A stretch of 64,000 nt of DNA from Bretschneidera sinensis (lineage: Eukaryota > Streptophyta > Magnoliopsida > Brassicales > Akaniaceae). Positions 44,931 through 56,732 of this stretch are shown in pieces (position 1 is the stretch's first letter; every line of letters begins with the position of its first letter). A program made the position numbers and the translations under genes. The stretch is taken from the NCBI GenBank assembly GCA_023935145.1, contig CM043699.1, positions 69,019,138 to 69,083,137 on the forward strand, in the 5' to 3' direction. The notes beneath the pieces are model-generated. The model was not told the origin of the DNA, did no database searches, and saw nothing but the letters and a program-made list of their open reading frames with translations.

Positions 44931-46252
44931 TGGTTACACCCAAAGTATAACGCGATAGTTGTAGCACAGCTTTGGGGTGTCGATTCCACAGGGTGACAAG
45001 CGATCTACAAGAGAAAGTGCAAACCTTAAAACAAACGATAAAAGTTAAACGAGAGAATTGAGTTTTGATATTGAAGTAATATGAAGTAGTGTAAATATAA
45101 TGGATAAATAACAAGGGTCCGAGAATCCTCCCTAGGTTTGTTGCCTTATTCCAATCTCAATTCAGTTGTTTTTATCTCGATTGCAAGTTTCACATCCCAA
45201 GCAACCAATCGACAAATATTCAATTAAGCACATATATAAACCTTAATGTAATTGATATGAATTACTCTTTACTTTTGAGTTAAGCACAGATGACCTATCT
45301 TATAGATTTATCAAGAAACGAAAATATATCTTTAATGACAATATTGCAGTAATGGACAAACCTAAAAGATAAATCTACCAGACTCAATCATACTCAAACA
45401 ATGTCACATAAGAAAAGCATGACTAGACTTATATAGAGAAAAAAGATACAATCACCAGATTAAGAGAAAAATCTTCTAATTAAATTAAAAAGTAACTCAT
45501 ATAATGTTTTGATAATCAATCCAAACTACAACTGAATCAATAATGGAAAATAAGAACAACTACACCTAGGGATTCATCCTTTTGCCTTGCTTGGAGATTA
45601 GTTGGCCATGGGGCTCATGCTTGATGGAGTTTTCCCCGGCCTCCAATGAATGTCTTCTTCTCAAACCCTAGTGATCTATTTATAATACAAAAGGTCCAAG
45701 GGTGTTTTTAGGGTTTAAACAATCATTAAAGTCCTAATTAGGTCATAACTCGAAGAAGGGGATCGTGTGCGCGCCGCGGCTCTCATTTTTGTGCACCGCG
45801 GCCCTGCCTGATCCTTGGTTGGGTGTGCTTCTAGGCGCCTAGGCTCTCTCTTTTGGGTGCTTATACTTCCTCTGATGGTGGAGTCTGGAGCTTCTGGGCA
45901 CCTAGGCTCTCTCTTATGGACACCTAGGCTTCCTCTGATGGTGGAGTCTGGAGCTTCTGGGCGCCTAGGCTCTCTCTTCTGGGTGCCTAGGCTTCCTTGC
46001 CCATAAACCCTTCATCTTGTCCTTTTAGAAGCACTCCTTCACTTCGATACACATGGAATCTTCGAGCTTTAAGCAATGATAGCTTTTCCATCTCTTGTAA
46101 ACTTAAAGTGCCTGAAATTGCACCGAAAGAGATCAATGATCCAAGAATGACACTTTAGATTTGTTAACGTATAAAAGTACAATTAAAACCTAGATCAACC
46201 TTAAAATGCTAACAATTAAGTACTGTTAAGGTGCATTTTATGACTCTCATCA
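44931..46252 (-). repeat. 5' LTR of C2
   Basis: Starts TGGTTACACCC (TGA to TGG) and ends CTCATCA. Partner of 19326-20564. TATA box CTATTTATA at 45676-45684 (minus). Confidence 0.9.
45676..45990 (-). promoter_or_regulatory. U3 promoter of C2 5' LTR: TATA box and expanded array
   Basis: TATA box at 45684-45676. Upstream in sense, GGGCGCCTAGGC motifs sit within a 63-bp unit (GATGGTGGAGTCTGGAGCTT at 45874 and 45937) present twice here but once in the 3' LTR. Confidence 0.6.
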
Positions 46253-46421
46253 CGCATTCACCCCAATTTTAGCTGAAAGTCTGAAAACCAACCGCTTTTA
46301 AAAACCCCTAGACCATATCCTGCACCATATCATGCACCTTCATCTTCTAAGAGTTCTTTAGAAGACACTTTGTATGCTTTTATTGAGGCACAGGGTAAGA
46401 CGAACCAAAGATGTGAAACAT
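46253..46421 (+). pseudogene. gag: gag of C1, middle fragment
   Basis: It resumes C1 gag right after the C2 TSD with a HPNFS block, then YPAPYHAPSSS and FIEAQGKTNQRCET, with one TAG replacing Trp near 46271. It links 18190-19325 to 63094-64000 and ends at the left LTR of G. Confidence 0.85.
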
Positions 46422-47704
46422 TGATTACACCCAAAGAATAATGCGGTAGTTATAGCACAGCTTTGGGGTGTCGATTCCACAGAGAAATGTGAACTACAAA
46501 GGAAAAGTGTAACCTTAACATGAACGATAAAGATCAAGTGAAAGAATCTGAGTTTTGATAGTAATATGAGAAAATTGTGTAAATATAATGAAGAATATGA
46601 TTTAGGAGTCCTCCCTAGGTTCGTTGCCTTATTCCAATCTTGATTCAATTGTTTTTATCTCGATTGCTAGTTTCACATCCCAAACAGGCAATCGGCAAAT
46701 ATTCAATTAAGCATATGTAAAACCCTAATGTAATTGATATGACTTACTTTACTTTCGATTTAAGCATACATGACCTATCCTATAGATTTATCAAGAAACG
46801 ACAATATATCTTAATGACAATATCGTAGTAATGGACAAACCTAAAAGTTAAATCTACCGGACTCGATCACATCCAATAATCTTGACATATGAAGAGCATG
46901 ACTAGACTTATATCAAGGAGAAAGATACAATCACGGATTAAGAGAAAATCTTCTAATTAAATAAAATAGTAACTTATAACAATGTTTTGACAATAAATCC
47001 AAACTACAACTGAATCAATAATGGAAAATAAAAACAACTACACCTAGAGATTCATCACTTCGCCTTGCTTGGAGATTAGTTAGCTATGGGGCTCATGCTT
47101 GAACACTTTGATGGGGGAGAATGTGGCAGCCTTCTTAAGTTTTCCAGCCTTGATGATTGTTATTTATAAGTGATCTATTTATAATACAAAAGGTCTAAGG
47201 GTGTTTTCGGGTTTAAACAATCATTAAAACTCTAATTAGGTCATAACTCGGAAACAAGGCACCGTGCTCGCGCCACGGCTCACATTAATCCAGGGCACTG
47301 CTAGGCCTGGTCTTGGTTTAGGGAAGTTTCTGGGCACCACGGCTCAGCCTGGTCCAGGCCGCAGCGCACGCTGAAGACTTCCTTGCTCTTTTGGGCTTGG
47401 TTCTGGAGGCTGAGGCTTTACCTTTTCAGGCCGCAGCGCACACACTAAAGACTTGGTTTTTCTTCAATTCTGTCCTTCCACAACCATGCTTTCACTTTGA
47501 TGTGCATCGAAGCATCGTGCTTTAAGCTATGATGGCTTTCCTCATCTTTTGGACTCAAAATACCTGAAAATGAATCGAAATAGATCAATAATCCAAGAAT
47601 ATCACTTTAGAGTTATTAAGGTATAAAAGTGCATTTCAAATCTAGATCAATCCTAAAATGCTAACAAATAAGTACTGTTAAGATGCATTTTATGACTCTC
47701 ATCA
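46422..47704 (-). repeat. 3' LTR of G
   Basis: Starts TGATTACACCC and ends CTCATCA. TATA box CTATTTATA at 47175-47183 (minus). Partner of 62154-63093. Confidence 0.88.
47175..47450 (-). promoter_or_regulatory. U3 promoter of G 3' LTR: TATA box and GC-rich array
   Basis: TATA box at 47183-47175. Upstream in sense (47260-47450) are GCGCCACGGCTCA, CAGCCTGGTCCAGGCCGC and GCAGCGCACGCTGAAGAC-type repeats. The right LTR has a related array (62590-62840). Confidence 0.5.
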
Positions 47705-47718
47705 TAACCCCCAACTAG
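47705..47718 (-). other. Polypurine tract of G
   Basis: Sense CTAGTTGGGGGTTA directly before the 3' LTR. Confidence 0.8.
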
Positions 47719-49431
47719 CTTATTGCTAGTCCCTATCAATTCAAGCGAAAACAAGACAATATGAGATGAATCCTATGGTAGGAATCAAAATAAAGTAGAG
47801 CAATGTTAGCGTTAAACCAAGAGTAATTCACTTTTTGTCTCAAAAATCGAACGTAACACACAGCACATAGAATCATTAAATATTACCCAAGTCCAAAAGT
47901 AATCCAAACATCAATCTTAAAATTGTTATCAACTCTTAACATCTATCTTACCACAATCCATTAATCTGAACACCTAGATGATTTTATGCACAACATTCAT
48001 GAATACAAGTCTTGGCCTCTAAAAACTTATTAATTTGCGTGACATCAATCACAAAAACAAGCTCCATAGGCTCACTTTTCAAATCACTCTCCACTATTGT
48101 AGAAAAAATCACACCACCTTGGATCAATAGGTCATTAATAAGCTTGTAATGTTAGGCCAAGGTAAAGGTTAAGAAAGAACGGGAAGGATTCAACAAGTAA
48201 AAGAGCTCAATCTCTTAGTTTTAAACACAACCACTTTAAGCACTGGAGAACCTTACTTCAACACCTAACTCTTTCAACCATTTTTCGAGAATTTCTCTTA
48301 ATAAATCACTAGCCCCTTTTTTTTTCTTTTCTTCTTTCTTTGCTATTATTCACTTCTTTTTTATTTTGGCATAAGACAATTCACCTCCTTTTTCATTTTT
48401 TTTCTTTTCTTTTCTTTTTTTTTCCACAAGCCCCAACTTATCTCCTTTAGTGTACTTGGGTTATGGTAGTAATAATTATTCTTTTTTCATATTTCCATTT
48501 TTACTCCTCTCAAGTGCTTCTCAACAAATGTGTATAACTAAGTTCTCTTAAAAGAAAGGTAAGGATAAAATATTTTTAGGCTCATAAAGGTAAGTAAATA
48601 GGTTATCGAAAGAAACAAGGCTCAAATTCTTTTTCAAGAAAAAGGCTCAAATAGGTGACTAGTGATAAATATAGCAAGGGTAATTTTGAAAGGCTCAAAC
48701 GGTTCAAAAATGACCTATATCATATCCTAAGTAATGTGCATTCTAGGAATTCGCCTCAAGTGATTATCAAATAAGTTCTAGAGCTTGTCGAGACCGCAAA
48801 AGTATTCACAAAACTATCACACATAAAACCTCTCTAAATGTTTTAGACTAAACATGCAATCTTACCACAATCTAGAGTCTCAAACCAAATGAAGATTGAC
48901 ACTTAAATTATTCTCAAACCGAAGCAAGATTTAACTTCTTTTAAATGCTGTATACTATCACAATTAAGCTCATATCATTAACATGTGAATTAACTCCAAG
49001 GCTAACATAAAGCATGCTAAAAGCAAACAAAAACAAAAAGGGAAAGTGACACCTAACAGTTCAATGGAAAAAGAAATACGTTTCCTCCACCCCCAACTTT
49101 AAAAATTGCATTGACCTCAATGTAAAAGAAAAGGTAAAGGAAACTCCCTTTGTAATCAAAAGTGCACTGAAGCTAAAAATTTTGCACCATCATTTGAACT
49201 ACATTTCGGTCTTCTTGTTGAAATTTCGATCTACAACATGGAACACAACAAACAAAAGGAAAGCAATTACGGTGTAACATTTAAGGTTCCCACCGTATGT
49301 TAGCTTAACACATAAAATCGAAATAAATAACTAAAAACCAAAAATAAAGTATGAAAAATAAAATAACAAAAAGGAATACAAAATAAATGTTAGTACAGTC
49401 ATCTGAAAAAAAATAAAATAAAAGGAAACAA
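47719..49431 (-). other. 3' non-coding region of G
   Basis: No gene. It contains a perfect short hairpin CATTG, ACCT, CAATG (49109-49122) followed in sense by AAAGTTGGGGGTGGAGG, and a long purine-rich tract on the sense strand (48430-48300). It is homologous to the C2 and C3 3' regions. Confidence 0.65.
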
Positions 49432-50595
49432 TCAAGATATAACCCAAAAGTAATCCTCTAGGTCTTCATCCTCCTCTTCATTCTCTTCATTTTCTTCACC
49501 TTCCTCTGGAGTTGGATCAAAAGATGAACCCAGATAGGGTGGCAAGGTGGGAAAGTGATCCATGTCACAACCAGTAGCAGAGGCAAGGTGTTGGTATATT
49601 TGACCAAAAGAAGAGTAGATCCCCGCTTGATAATCAGCTTGCCTAGCCAAGAATCGTTCTTGACGATCAAATCTATCATGCAAGAGTTTCTTATGCTCAT
49701 CAAAACGAATCTCTAAACGCTCAAAGTGCTCTGTAGCAGTGAAATGCTTTTTGGGAGGAGGGGCTACAATCACTGCTCTATCTCCTGGAACTGGCGGCCT
49801 TGAGGCTTTAATTAGATTAAGCATGCCATCATCGATGGGCTTCTTAGGTTGCTGGGCTTCCTCATCAGGACTGTACTGGACTCTAGCTCGGATACATAAT
49901 TGGGTAATTAAGGAAGGGAAATACAATCCAAGCTTTTGTTGCACAGTGTGTATGATAGAATTAAATGTGATCTGGCTCACATCAATAGTCATGCCCATCA
50001 AAATGGCATAAATCAGAACAACTCTCTCAACAAGAATGTAACTATAGTGCGTAGCAGGCATCAATCTCTGACATGCAAAATATTGCCAAGCTCAAGCATT
50101 GATAGTCAGAGAAGTACCAAGCAAGGTTATAGGGGTATCACCCGTCATTTTCCATGTAGTGCCCGGAATACAAAGAGTATTGTAAATTTCTTCATAATTA
50201 ATATTAGACGCATATGAAGTATACTCATTGTTTTCTATGTCAGGTAGCCCATAGAATCTATTGATAGATGTGTTGCTAAAAGAAACTGTTTTTCCTCTCA
50301 CTCTTACCTTACCATTCCTATGTTCTTCTGTAGTAGCATAGAATTCTCTAACCACATTTGTGAGGGAATGGGATGGTTGTCTAGCAAATGTACCCCAATG
50401 CCTATCAATAATCATTCCAAATAAGGTTGGGTTTCCCCTCTCTGTGATATTGAATCCTCTCTCAGGAATGGGTTTTCTAGCTTGCATCATCCTAACATAT
50501 CTCTCACTAGCCTCAAAACTAACAAATTTATTCTCATCAAATTCTTGAGGTTGTTTCCCCCTTGGTCTCTTAGTTTTAGGGGCCCTTTGAATCAA
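49432..50595 (-). pseudogene. Env-like ORF of G (plant transposon-protein type)
   Basis: About 388 codons in one minus-strand frame with one TGA at 50092-50094. The N-terminal basic part (KTKRPRGKQ) is followed by FGMIIDRHWGTFARQPSHSL, NVVREFYATTEEH and VRGKTVSFSNTSINRFYGLP, typical of the domain found after pol in Athila-type elements. The second half has a heptad-like charged region (HFERLEIRFDEHKKLLHDRF) and a very acidic tail. I see no clear transmembrane segment or signal peptide, so an envelope role is not supported by sequence. The frame does not open with ATG at 50595, so the true start or an upstream exon is uncertain. Confidence 0.8.
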
Positions 50596-51164
50596 ATATA
50601 TAGAACAATAGAACTAATTCAAAATCAACCAGCTAAATAGCACAAATGAATAACAAAGAGGATAAATTGGTCCTACTTGATGACAAAAGTTGGAGAAAAG
50701 AAAGAGTACCCACCAACTCGAAATCTTCTTAAAGAACCCAAAATCCTCTTAGAACCTAGCTTTATGGAGAAATTTCCAGCAAAATCTGTAATATTAGTGC
50801 TAAATCCTCCAAGAAATGATGTTAGAATCAAGAAATTTTGAGTAAAAGTGAGTGGGTAAGTGAGGGTTTAGAGAGAGGATGAGAGAGAGAGAAGTGTGCT
50901 GTGTATCTCAAAGTTGAAATGTAGAGGAAAGTGTAGAAATGGGGTTAAAAATGTGCAGATCACAAGTTGGCAATTTGTATAGATCACAGGTGGCGCCTCG
51001 GCTTGGCTAAGGGTGAGCCACGGCTTGAAGGCGTGGGAGTGCTCGGCTGGGTTGCTGGGCGGTGAGGCGCGCACTGTACCTGGACCTAATTTTTGTAAAA
51101 AACTTGTTTGTTGCCAAATAATAAAAAAAATAAAATTAGCCAAAAAATAAAAGTAACTTTTAAG
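50596..51164 (-). promoter_or_regulatory. Pol to env-like inter-region, possible internal promoter
   Basis: In sense: a GC-rich stretch (51090-50985), TTTTTAACCCC, a CT-rich tract with (TC)n (50893-50881) and CCTCTCTCTAAACCCTCAC, then a leader-like AT-rich part reaching the env-like ORF. C3 keeps the same block (38281-38705). This looks like a plant gene 5' flank and leader. No clear TATA box; function is inferred. Confidence 0.4.
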
Positions 51165-52600
51165 TTAGAAATTAGATGAAATTAAACTAAAAATTGAGAT
51201 TGAAATAAACTTAAACAAAACAAACAAAACAAAAGAAAAATAAAAACATACCTGTGTGGTGTGATCAAGGTGAATAGACTGGATCCATGAGTGGATGTCT
51301 TCCGCTTCCAGATCTTGCCTATCAATTAAAATTTTAAGGCGTTGACCGTTTACTTTAAAAATCCGATCATCTCTAGTATCCTCTATTTCCACCGCCCCAT
51401 TTGTAAAAACATTCTTCACTATAAAAGGACCGGTCCACCTCGATTGAAGTTTTCCTAGATGCTTATGGAGTCTAGAATCATATAAGAACACCCAATCATT
51501 AGGCTTAAATGTTTTCCTCAAAAAAAATTTATCATGAAACACTTTCATTTTAGCCTTATAGATTCTAGAGTTCTCATAAGCATCATTTCTTAACTCTTCT
51601 AACTCAGTCAACTAAAATTTCCTAAGCTTACCCACTTTTCCTATGTCAAAATTGAAAGACTTGATGGCCCAATAAGCTCGATGCTCGAGCTCTATAGGTA
51701 AGTGGAAAGACTTCTAAAAAACAAGCCTATAAGGTGATATACCTAATGGAGTTTTGAAAGCTGTACGGTAAGCCCAAAGCGCATCAACTAGTCTCAAAGA
51801 CCAATCCTTGCGATCCGGGTTGATCATTTTTTCTAAAATTTGTTAAATTTCCCTATTTGCAAGTTCTACTTGTCCACTTATTTGAGGGTGGTAAGATGTA
51901 GAGATCTTATGTAACACCCCATATTTTCTCATCAAAGCTTCAAAGGAATAGTTGCAAAAATGTGTACCTCAATCACTAGTTATATCACGTGGTGTACCAA
52001 ACCGAGATAACACATTTTTTTTAAAGAAATTTAATTACTGTTCTATTATCATTGCTTTGGCAAGCTGCTACCTCTACCCATTTTGACACATAATCTATTG
52101 CCATAATGATATATTGATATCTGACAGTAGAAGGAAATGGTTCCATAAAGTCAATGCCCCAACAATCAATAAAATTGGGTTTAAGGGCATCATATTATGA
52201 CGAGACACAGCTCCTAACTTCTTACATTTTTCACATGAGCGACAATAGATATTTGCATCTTTAAACAAGGTGGGCCAATAAAATCCACACCGCAAAATTT
52301 TTGCAGTGGTTTTTTTCATTGAAAAGTGGCCCCCACAAGCTTGTGAGTGACAAAATTACAAGACACTGGCAATCTCTTCATTAGGGATGCAATGCCTTAA
52401 AATTTGGTCAGGGTAGTATTTGAAAAGACAAGGGTCATCCCAATAAAAATTACATACCTCATTCAAGAACTTCTTCTTGTCTTGAGAACTCCAATCCATC
52501 AGTATCTCACCGGTAGCCAAATAATTCATGATATGAGCAAACCATGGTAGACAAGTAACAGAGAGTAAATGCTCATCGGGAAAATCATCCTTGATTGGCA
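51165..52600 (-). pseudogene. int: RNase H end and integrase of G
   Basis: 52601-52356 has MPIKDDFPDEHLLSV and the lead-in. The zinc-binding region and start of the core follow (KKTTAKILRCGFYWPTLFKD, CRSCEKCKKLG, 52319-52095), with a frameshift before the first catalytic Asp. 52094-51612 is the core in decayed form: the second Asp is followed by a TGA at 51969-51971 where relatives have CGA. The C-terminal domain (51611 to about 51250) is open: LRKTFKPNDWVFLYDSRL, then RWTGPFIVKNVF. Confidence 0.87.
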
Positions 52601-53005
52601 TATCATCAAAGGTGTCCTCAAATGTAGCCTCGAGAGATGGTCAGCCACTACATTCTCTACTCCTTTCTTGTCTTTGATGGTGATGTCAAATTGTTGTAAG
52701 AGTAAGATTCACCGTATTAGTCATGCCTTAGCATCCTTCTTTATAAGAAGGTACTTGAGGGCTGTATGATCTGTGAAAATAAGAATAGGAGAACCAATTA
52801 AATAAGCACGAAACTTGTCCAAAGCAAATACTACAGCTAGCAATTCTTTTTCAGTGGTGGAGTAGTTCATTTGAGCACTATTTAGGGTTTCACTAGCATA
52901 GTAAATGACAAAAGGTTTCCCCTCTCTTCGCTTTCCAAGAACAGCACCTACAGCAAAGTCACTAGCATCACACATGATTTCGAAAGGTAAAGTCCAATCA
53001 GGTGA
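52601..53005 (-). pseudogene. pol: RNase H of G
   Basis: 52975-52721 has [36 protein letters not shown] and FTDHTALKYLLIKKDAKA. A TAG separates it from RT (53006-53008, Gln codon in relatives) and a frame change follows near 52720. Confidence 0.87.
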
Positions 53006-54067
53006 CTACATTATGGGTACTAAAGTAAGCTTGTCAATCAGCATTTTAAAGGCCTCTTGACAAGCTTGTGTCCACTCAAATGGGGCATCTTTAACTAGGA
53101 GGGCACATAGTGGTCTAGATATGTTGGAAAATTTTTGTATGAACCTCCTATAAAAACTAGCATGCCCAAGAAAGGATCTCACATCTTTTATTGTCTTAGG
53201 TGTAGGCAACTTAGAAATTAATTCAATCTTAGATTGATCAACCTCTATTCCCTTAGAAGAAACAATATGCCCTAAGACAATACCCGAAGGTACCATGAAA
53301 TGGTATTTTTCCCAATTTAAGTCTAATTCCTTCTCCTCACAATGGATTAGTACTCTCTCTAAATTCATTAAGCGTGCATCAAATGAAGATCCAAAAATAG
53401 TTAAGTCATCCATAAAAAACTCCATGCAATTTTCAACCATGTCACTAAAAATGCTCATCATGCAACGTTGAAAAGTAGCAGGTGCATTATACAATCCAAA
53501 TGGCATTCTACGAAAAGCATAAGTATCAAAAGGACAAGTGAAAGTCGTTTTATCTTGGTATTCTAATGCAATTTCAATTTGATAATAACCAGAATATCCA
53601 TCCAAGAAACAATAAAAAGGATGACCAGCTACACGCTCAAGAATTTGATTGATAAAAAGGAGTGGGAAATGGTCTTCCCTGGTGGCAGCATTTAATTTTC
53701 TGTAATCAATGCACATTCGCTACCCGGTCACAAGTTTTGTAGGGACTAACTCTATTACGTCATTTTTCACCACAGTGACACCGGACTTTTTAGGAACGAC
53801 TTGTGTAGGACTTACCCATTTACTATCAGTTATGGGATATATAATTCCCGCATCTAATAGTTTTAACACTTCATTTTTCACCACTTCTTTCATAGTGGGG
53901 TTAGGCCTACACTGGGGGTCACTACGAGGACTAGTTCCTTCATCCAAATTTATTTTATGAGAACAGATCGGGGGACTAATACCTTTTAAATCAGCCATGC
54001 TCCAACCTAAGGCTGATTTATGTGCATTTAAGGTCCGAATTAATTTCTCACCTTGAGACTCAGACAA
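53006..54067 (-). pseudogene. pol: Reverse transcriptase of G
   Basis: 54067-53720 carries the N-terminal part (GWSMADLKGISP, VPKKSGVTVVKN) and stops at a TAG at 53720-53722 where C3 has TGG (VTGW). It continues in a frame at 53716 with [48 protein letters not shown] and catalytic FMDD (about 53416-53405), then [14 protein letters not shown]. All catalytic Asp residues are kept. With one nonsense codon in a full-length domain, this is the best preserved RT here. Confidence 0.92.
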
Positions 54068-54720
54068 TTCAGATGAGATAATAACAGGAAAACATGCTTC
54101 AAACCCTTATGTAACGGCTTCAATTCAACTTTAGGTGCTTCCACACTTGAGAGGATTTGTTTCTCGCTTCTTTCAGGCAACTCCTCAAACTTCGGTTGCC
54201 ATGCCCGAGTGCCATAATCTTGAGTTTTATCAAAAATAGCACAAATATCAATTACATCATATTTATCATTAATAGAATCAAACTCAAAATTTACAAGAAA
54301 ATACTCAAGAGGATCAAAATCATGCGCTATAGCAACTTCCCTATCGATGAGTGACTCGATCATATATAACTGGTGGTTCTCGTCCTCATCCTCTGGCTGT
54401 TTTGCAACATTGAAAATGTTCACCTCGAGGGTTATGTTTCCAAAGGACAGCTTTATGATTCCATTCCTGCAATTAATAAGAGCATTTGCAGTAGCAAGGA
54501 AATGTTTACCCAAAACCAAAGGAATTTTAGAGTTAGTGTCAACAGCAGAAGTAGTATCAAGGATTAGGAAATCAACAGGATAATAAAATTTATCAATTTG
54601 AATTAGAACATCCTCTACCACAGCCCGGGGTACTTTGACTGAACGGTAAGCCAATTGCAATACCACAACGGTTGGTTTGATTTCTCCCAAACCCAGCTGC
54701 AAATAAATAGAAAATGCGGA
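54040..54720 (-). pseudogene. pro: Protease C-terminal part and linker of G
   Basis: The frame opens after the active site with LGLGEIKPTVVVLQLAYRSV, then VEDVLIQIDKFYYPVDF, LATANALINCRNG and the acidic linker (PEDEDENHQLYMIES). It is offset from the active-site frame upstream by a frameshift at about 54720-54715, and overlaps the RT frame at 54040-54067. Confidence 0.87.
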
Positions 54721-55466
54721 TTTACACTAGCTCCTAAATCTAGCAATGCTTGCCCAACCTCATTATTTCCAATGCTACATGCAATGGTTGGATAGCCAGG
54801 ATCCTTGTATTTGGGGGGAATCCTTTGCTCAATTAAAGCACTAACTTGCTCCATTAGGAATGTTGTTTTCTTTACATGGTGCTTCCTCTTAATTGTACAT
54901 AAATCCTTGAGAACTTTTTCATAAGTAGAAACTTGTTTAACCACATGCAAAAGAGGAAGATTAAGTTTTACTTGCCTTAAGTTCTCTAGGATTTCATTAT
55001 TTAGGTCCAAATTTTTCTTGTTTGATTTTAAAGCTTGAGGGAATGGTGCCTTAACAGGACTTTTGATAACCTCAGGGTCCTTGGGCAGCTCCAGTCCATT
55101 GCTACCTTGACCCTTTTCCACATCCTCGGATTTGTTCGTTGTTGGAATGTGTAATGTCTTACCACTTCTTGTCACAATTGCATTCATATTTTCCAGATTT
55201 GTTTGTGCCATGTGTTGACCATGGGGTGTGGATTGAGCTTGGGAAGGGAACTTACCTCGCTTCTTCACAATCAAGGAGCCCATAAGTTTGGTCACTTGGC
55301 TCCTTATTTCCTTATTCTCTTCAACAACCTGCGTAATTAATGCCTCACGTCTTTGGTTTGTCTTACCTTGTGCCTCTATAAAAGCATGTAAAGTGTCTTC
55401 TAATGAACTCCTAGAGGATGAGGCTCCATGATATGGTGCAAGATATGATCTAGGCGGTTGTGCAAG
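54715..55466 (-). pseudogene. gag: gag tail and protease N-terminal part of G
   Basis: Pro/Ser-rich segment (APYHGASSSRSS), coiled-coil-like QVVEENKEIRSQVTKLMGSL, basic tail, then LENLRQVKLNLPLLHVVKQV and the protease start with active site DLGASVN near 54740-54727, where the frame breaks. The upstream end is cut by the LTR of E at 55467; the few codons read beyond that belong to E. Gag continues at 60784. Confidence 0.87.
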
Positions 55467-56717
55467 TGGTGGGTGTCGAATCCAACAAATAATAAAAATT
55501 CTCACTCTAAAAAATACAAATTGTAATAGTGATGAGCAAGGTCGAATCCACAGAGATTGGGTAGATTTATTTTAATGAAAATTAAAGCGGAGAAAATGGG
55601 GGTTTGAAATTTCGGAGTGAAATAAAAGAGAAAGCAATTATAATCAACTAAAAACTAAGGAGAAATCAATATCGGGCAAATATCCAACCGAAGGCATAAT
55701 TTCAGAATTGGTTCAGAGAATTGATCATAGATACAAGGATAAAATCTTCTATTCTTCACTAAATTGGTTATGGTTGCTAACAAGCTCTAACAACCTATCT
55801 CTCCTTACTTTCTCAATAACCAAAGCAAGCTCTTTGATTACTTCCCTTGTTAATAAACAACCCTAAACAAGCTCTTAGGATTTAATCTATCGACAGCATT
55901 AATAATTAGAGAGACTACCAATTCTAGCCAACAAATACACAAGCTCGATTCATTTAGACTAGGTTATATATCTCCATAACATAAATCGAAAATCTGGTTA
56001 TAATCAACTTTGTTATTTTACCACTAATATTAGAATATTTAAACAATTACGGATTTAAAGTTCTAAATGGCAATTTATTGACCTGACAATTGAACAACGG
56101 GCCCTTTGCATCAATCGACCAAGACAATAATTGATAATAAACACAGAAGATATATAAATAGAGAAGAAATAAAAGAGCAATGAAAATTATTTAGATCTCA
56201 CAATTCTTGAAGAACCAAGACTTCAATTATCCTTCAGTTGGAAGAAAAGTATTTAGCTACTCATAATTAAAAGAAAACCTAAAGAAAAGAGAAGAGAGAT
56301 TTTCTATTCAACAGCCACGCCTTCTATCTGAGCTCTTTGTTTTTTTCAGCTAGGGTTAGTATTTATAACTTTCAAAACCCGCAGGCTAGCACTGCAGCCT
56401 CAGCTTTCTGGCGCTGCAGCTCCAAGTTGCTGCCCCATCTTCACATATTATCACCATGCTGGCGCTGCAGCTCTAAGTTGCTGCCCCATCTTCACATATT
56501 ATCACCATTCTGGCGCTGCAGCCTCAGCTTTCTGGCGCTGCAGCTCCAAGTTTCTGTCCAATCTTCACAAATCTCTTGATTTTGAATTCAATTTGATTTA
56601 ACTCCTCAATATACTCTACAAAATACGAAACATAATCAAAATCCAAGATTTAAGCAATTATAACTATTAAAACATGAGAAAATATAACAAACATATAGAT
56701 ATTATGAACTCTTATCA
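55467..56717 (-). repeat. 3' LTR of E
   Basis: Starts TGGTGGGTGTCG and ends CTCTTATCA. TATA box (minus) at 56366-56358. The GC array is at 56385-56560. Nearly identical to 59591-60783 except in the array and a short deletion near 55790. Confidence 0.92.
56358..56560 (-). promoter_or_regulatory. U3 promoter of E 3' LTR: TATA box and 51-bp array
   Basis: TATA box TTATAAATA (56366-56358). Upstream in sense are units of 51 bp starting CTGGCGCTGCAGCTC at 56408, 56459 and partly 56510, with an extra GGCGCTGCAGCCTCAGC insert. Confidence 0.65.
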
Positions 56718-56732
56718 AATTCCCCCACACTT
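56718..56732 (-). other. Polypurine tract of E
   Basis: Sense AAGTGTGGGGGAATT directly before the 3' LTR. Confidence 0.8.

Larger units (their letters stand above)
19326..46252 (-). mobile_element. Element C2: gag-only type II element, split by C3
   Basis: Minus-strand element with 3' LTR 19326-20564 and 5' LTR 44931-46252. The TSD is CGCAA (19321-19325) and CGCAT (46253-46257), one mismatch. C1 gag reads on across it. Its own length is about 6 kb once C3 (20799-41647) is removed. It carries gag joined to the post-protease linker and no protease, RT or integrase, a parallel to element A. The gag N-terminus resembles that of D, not those of C1, C3 and G. Confidence 0.9.

Noticed and set aside
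49432..50595. A true envelope glycoprotein
   Set aside because: I see no signal peptide, cleavage site or clear transmembrane helix. Only the position and the known plant transposon-protein type are supported.
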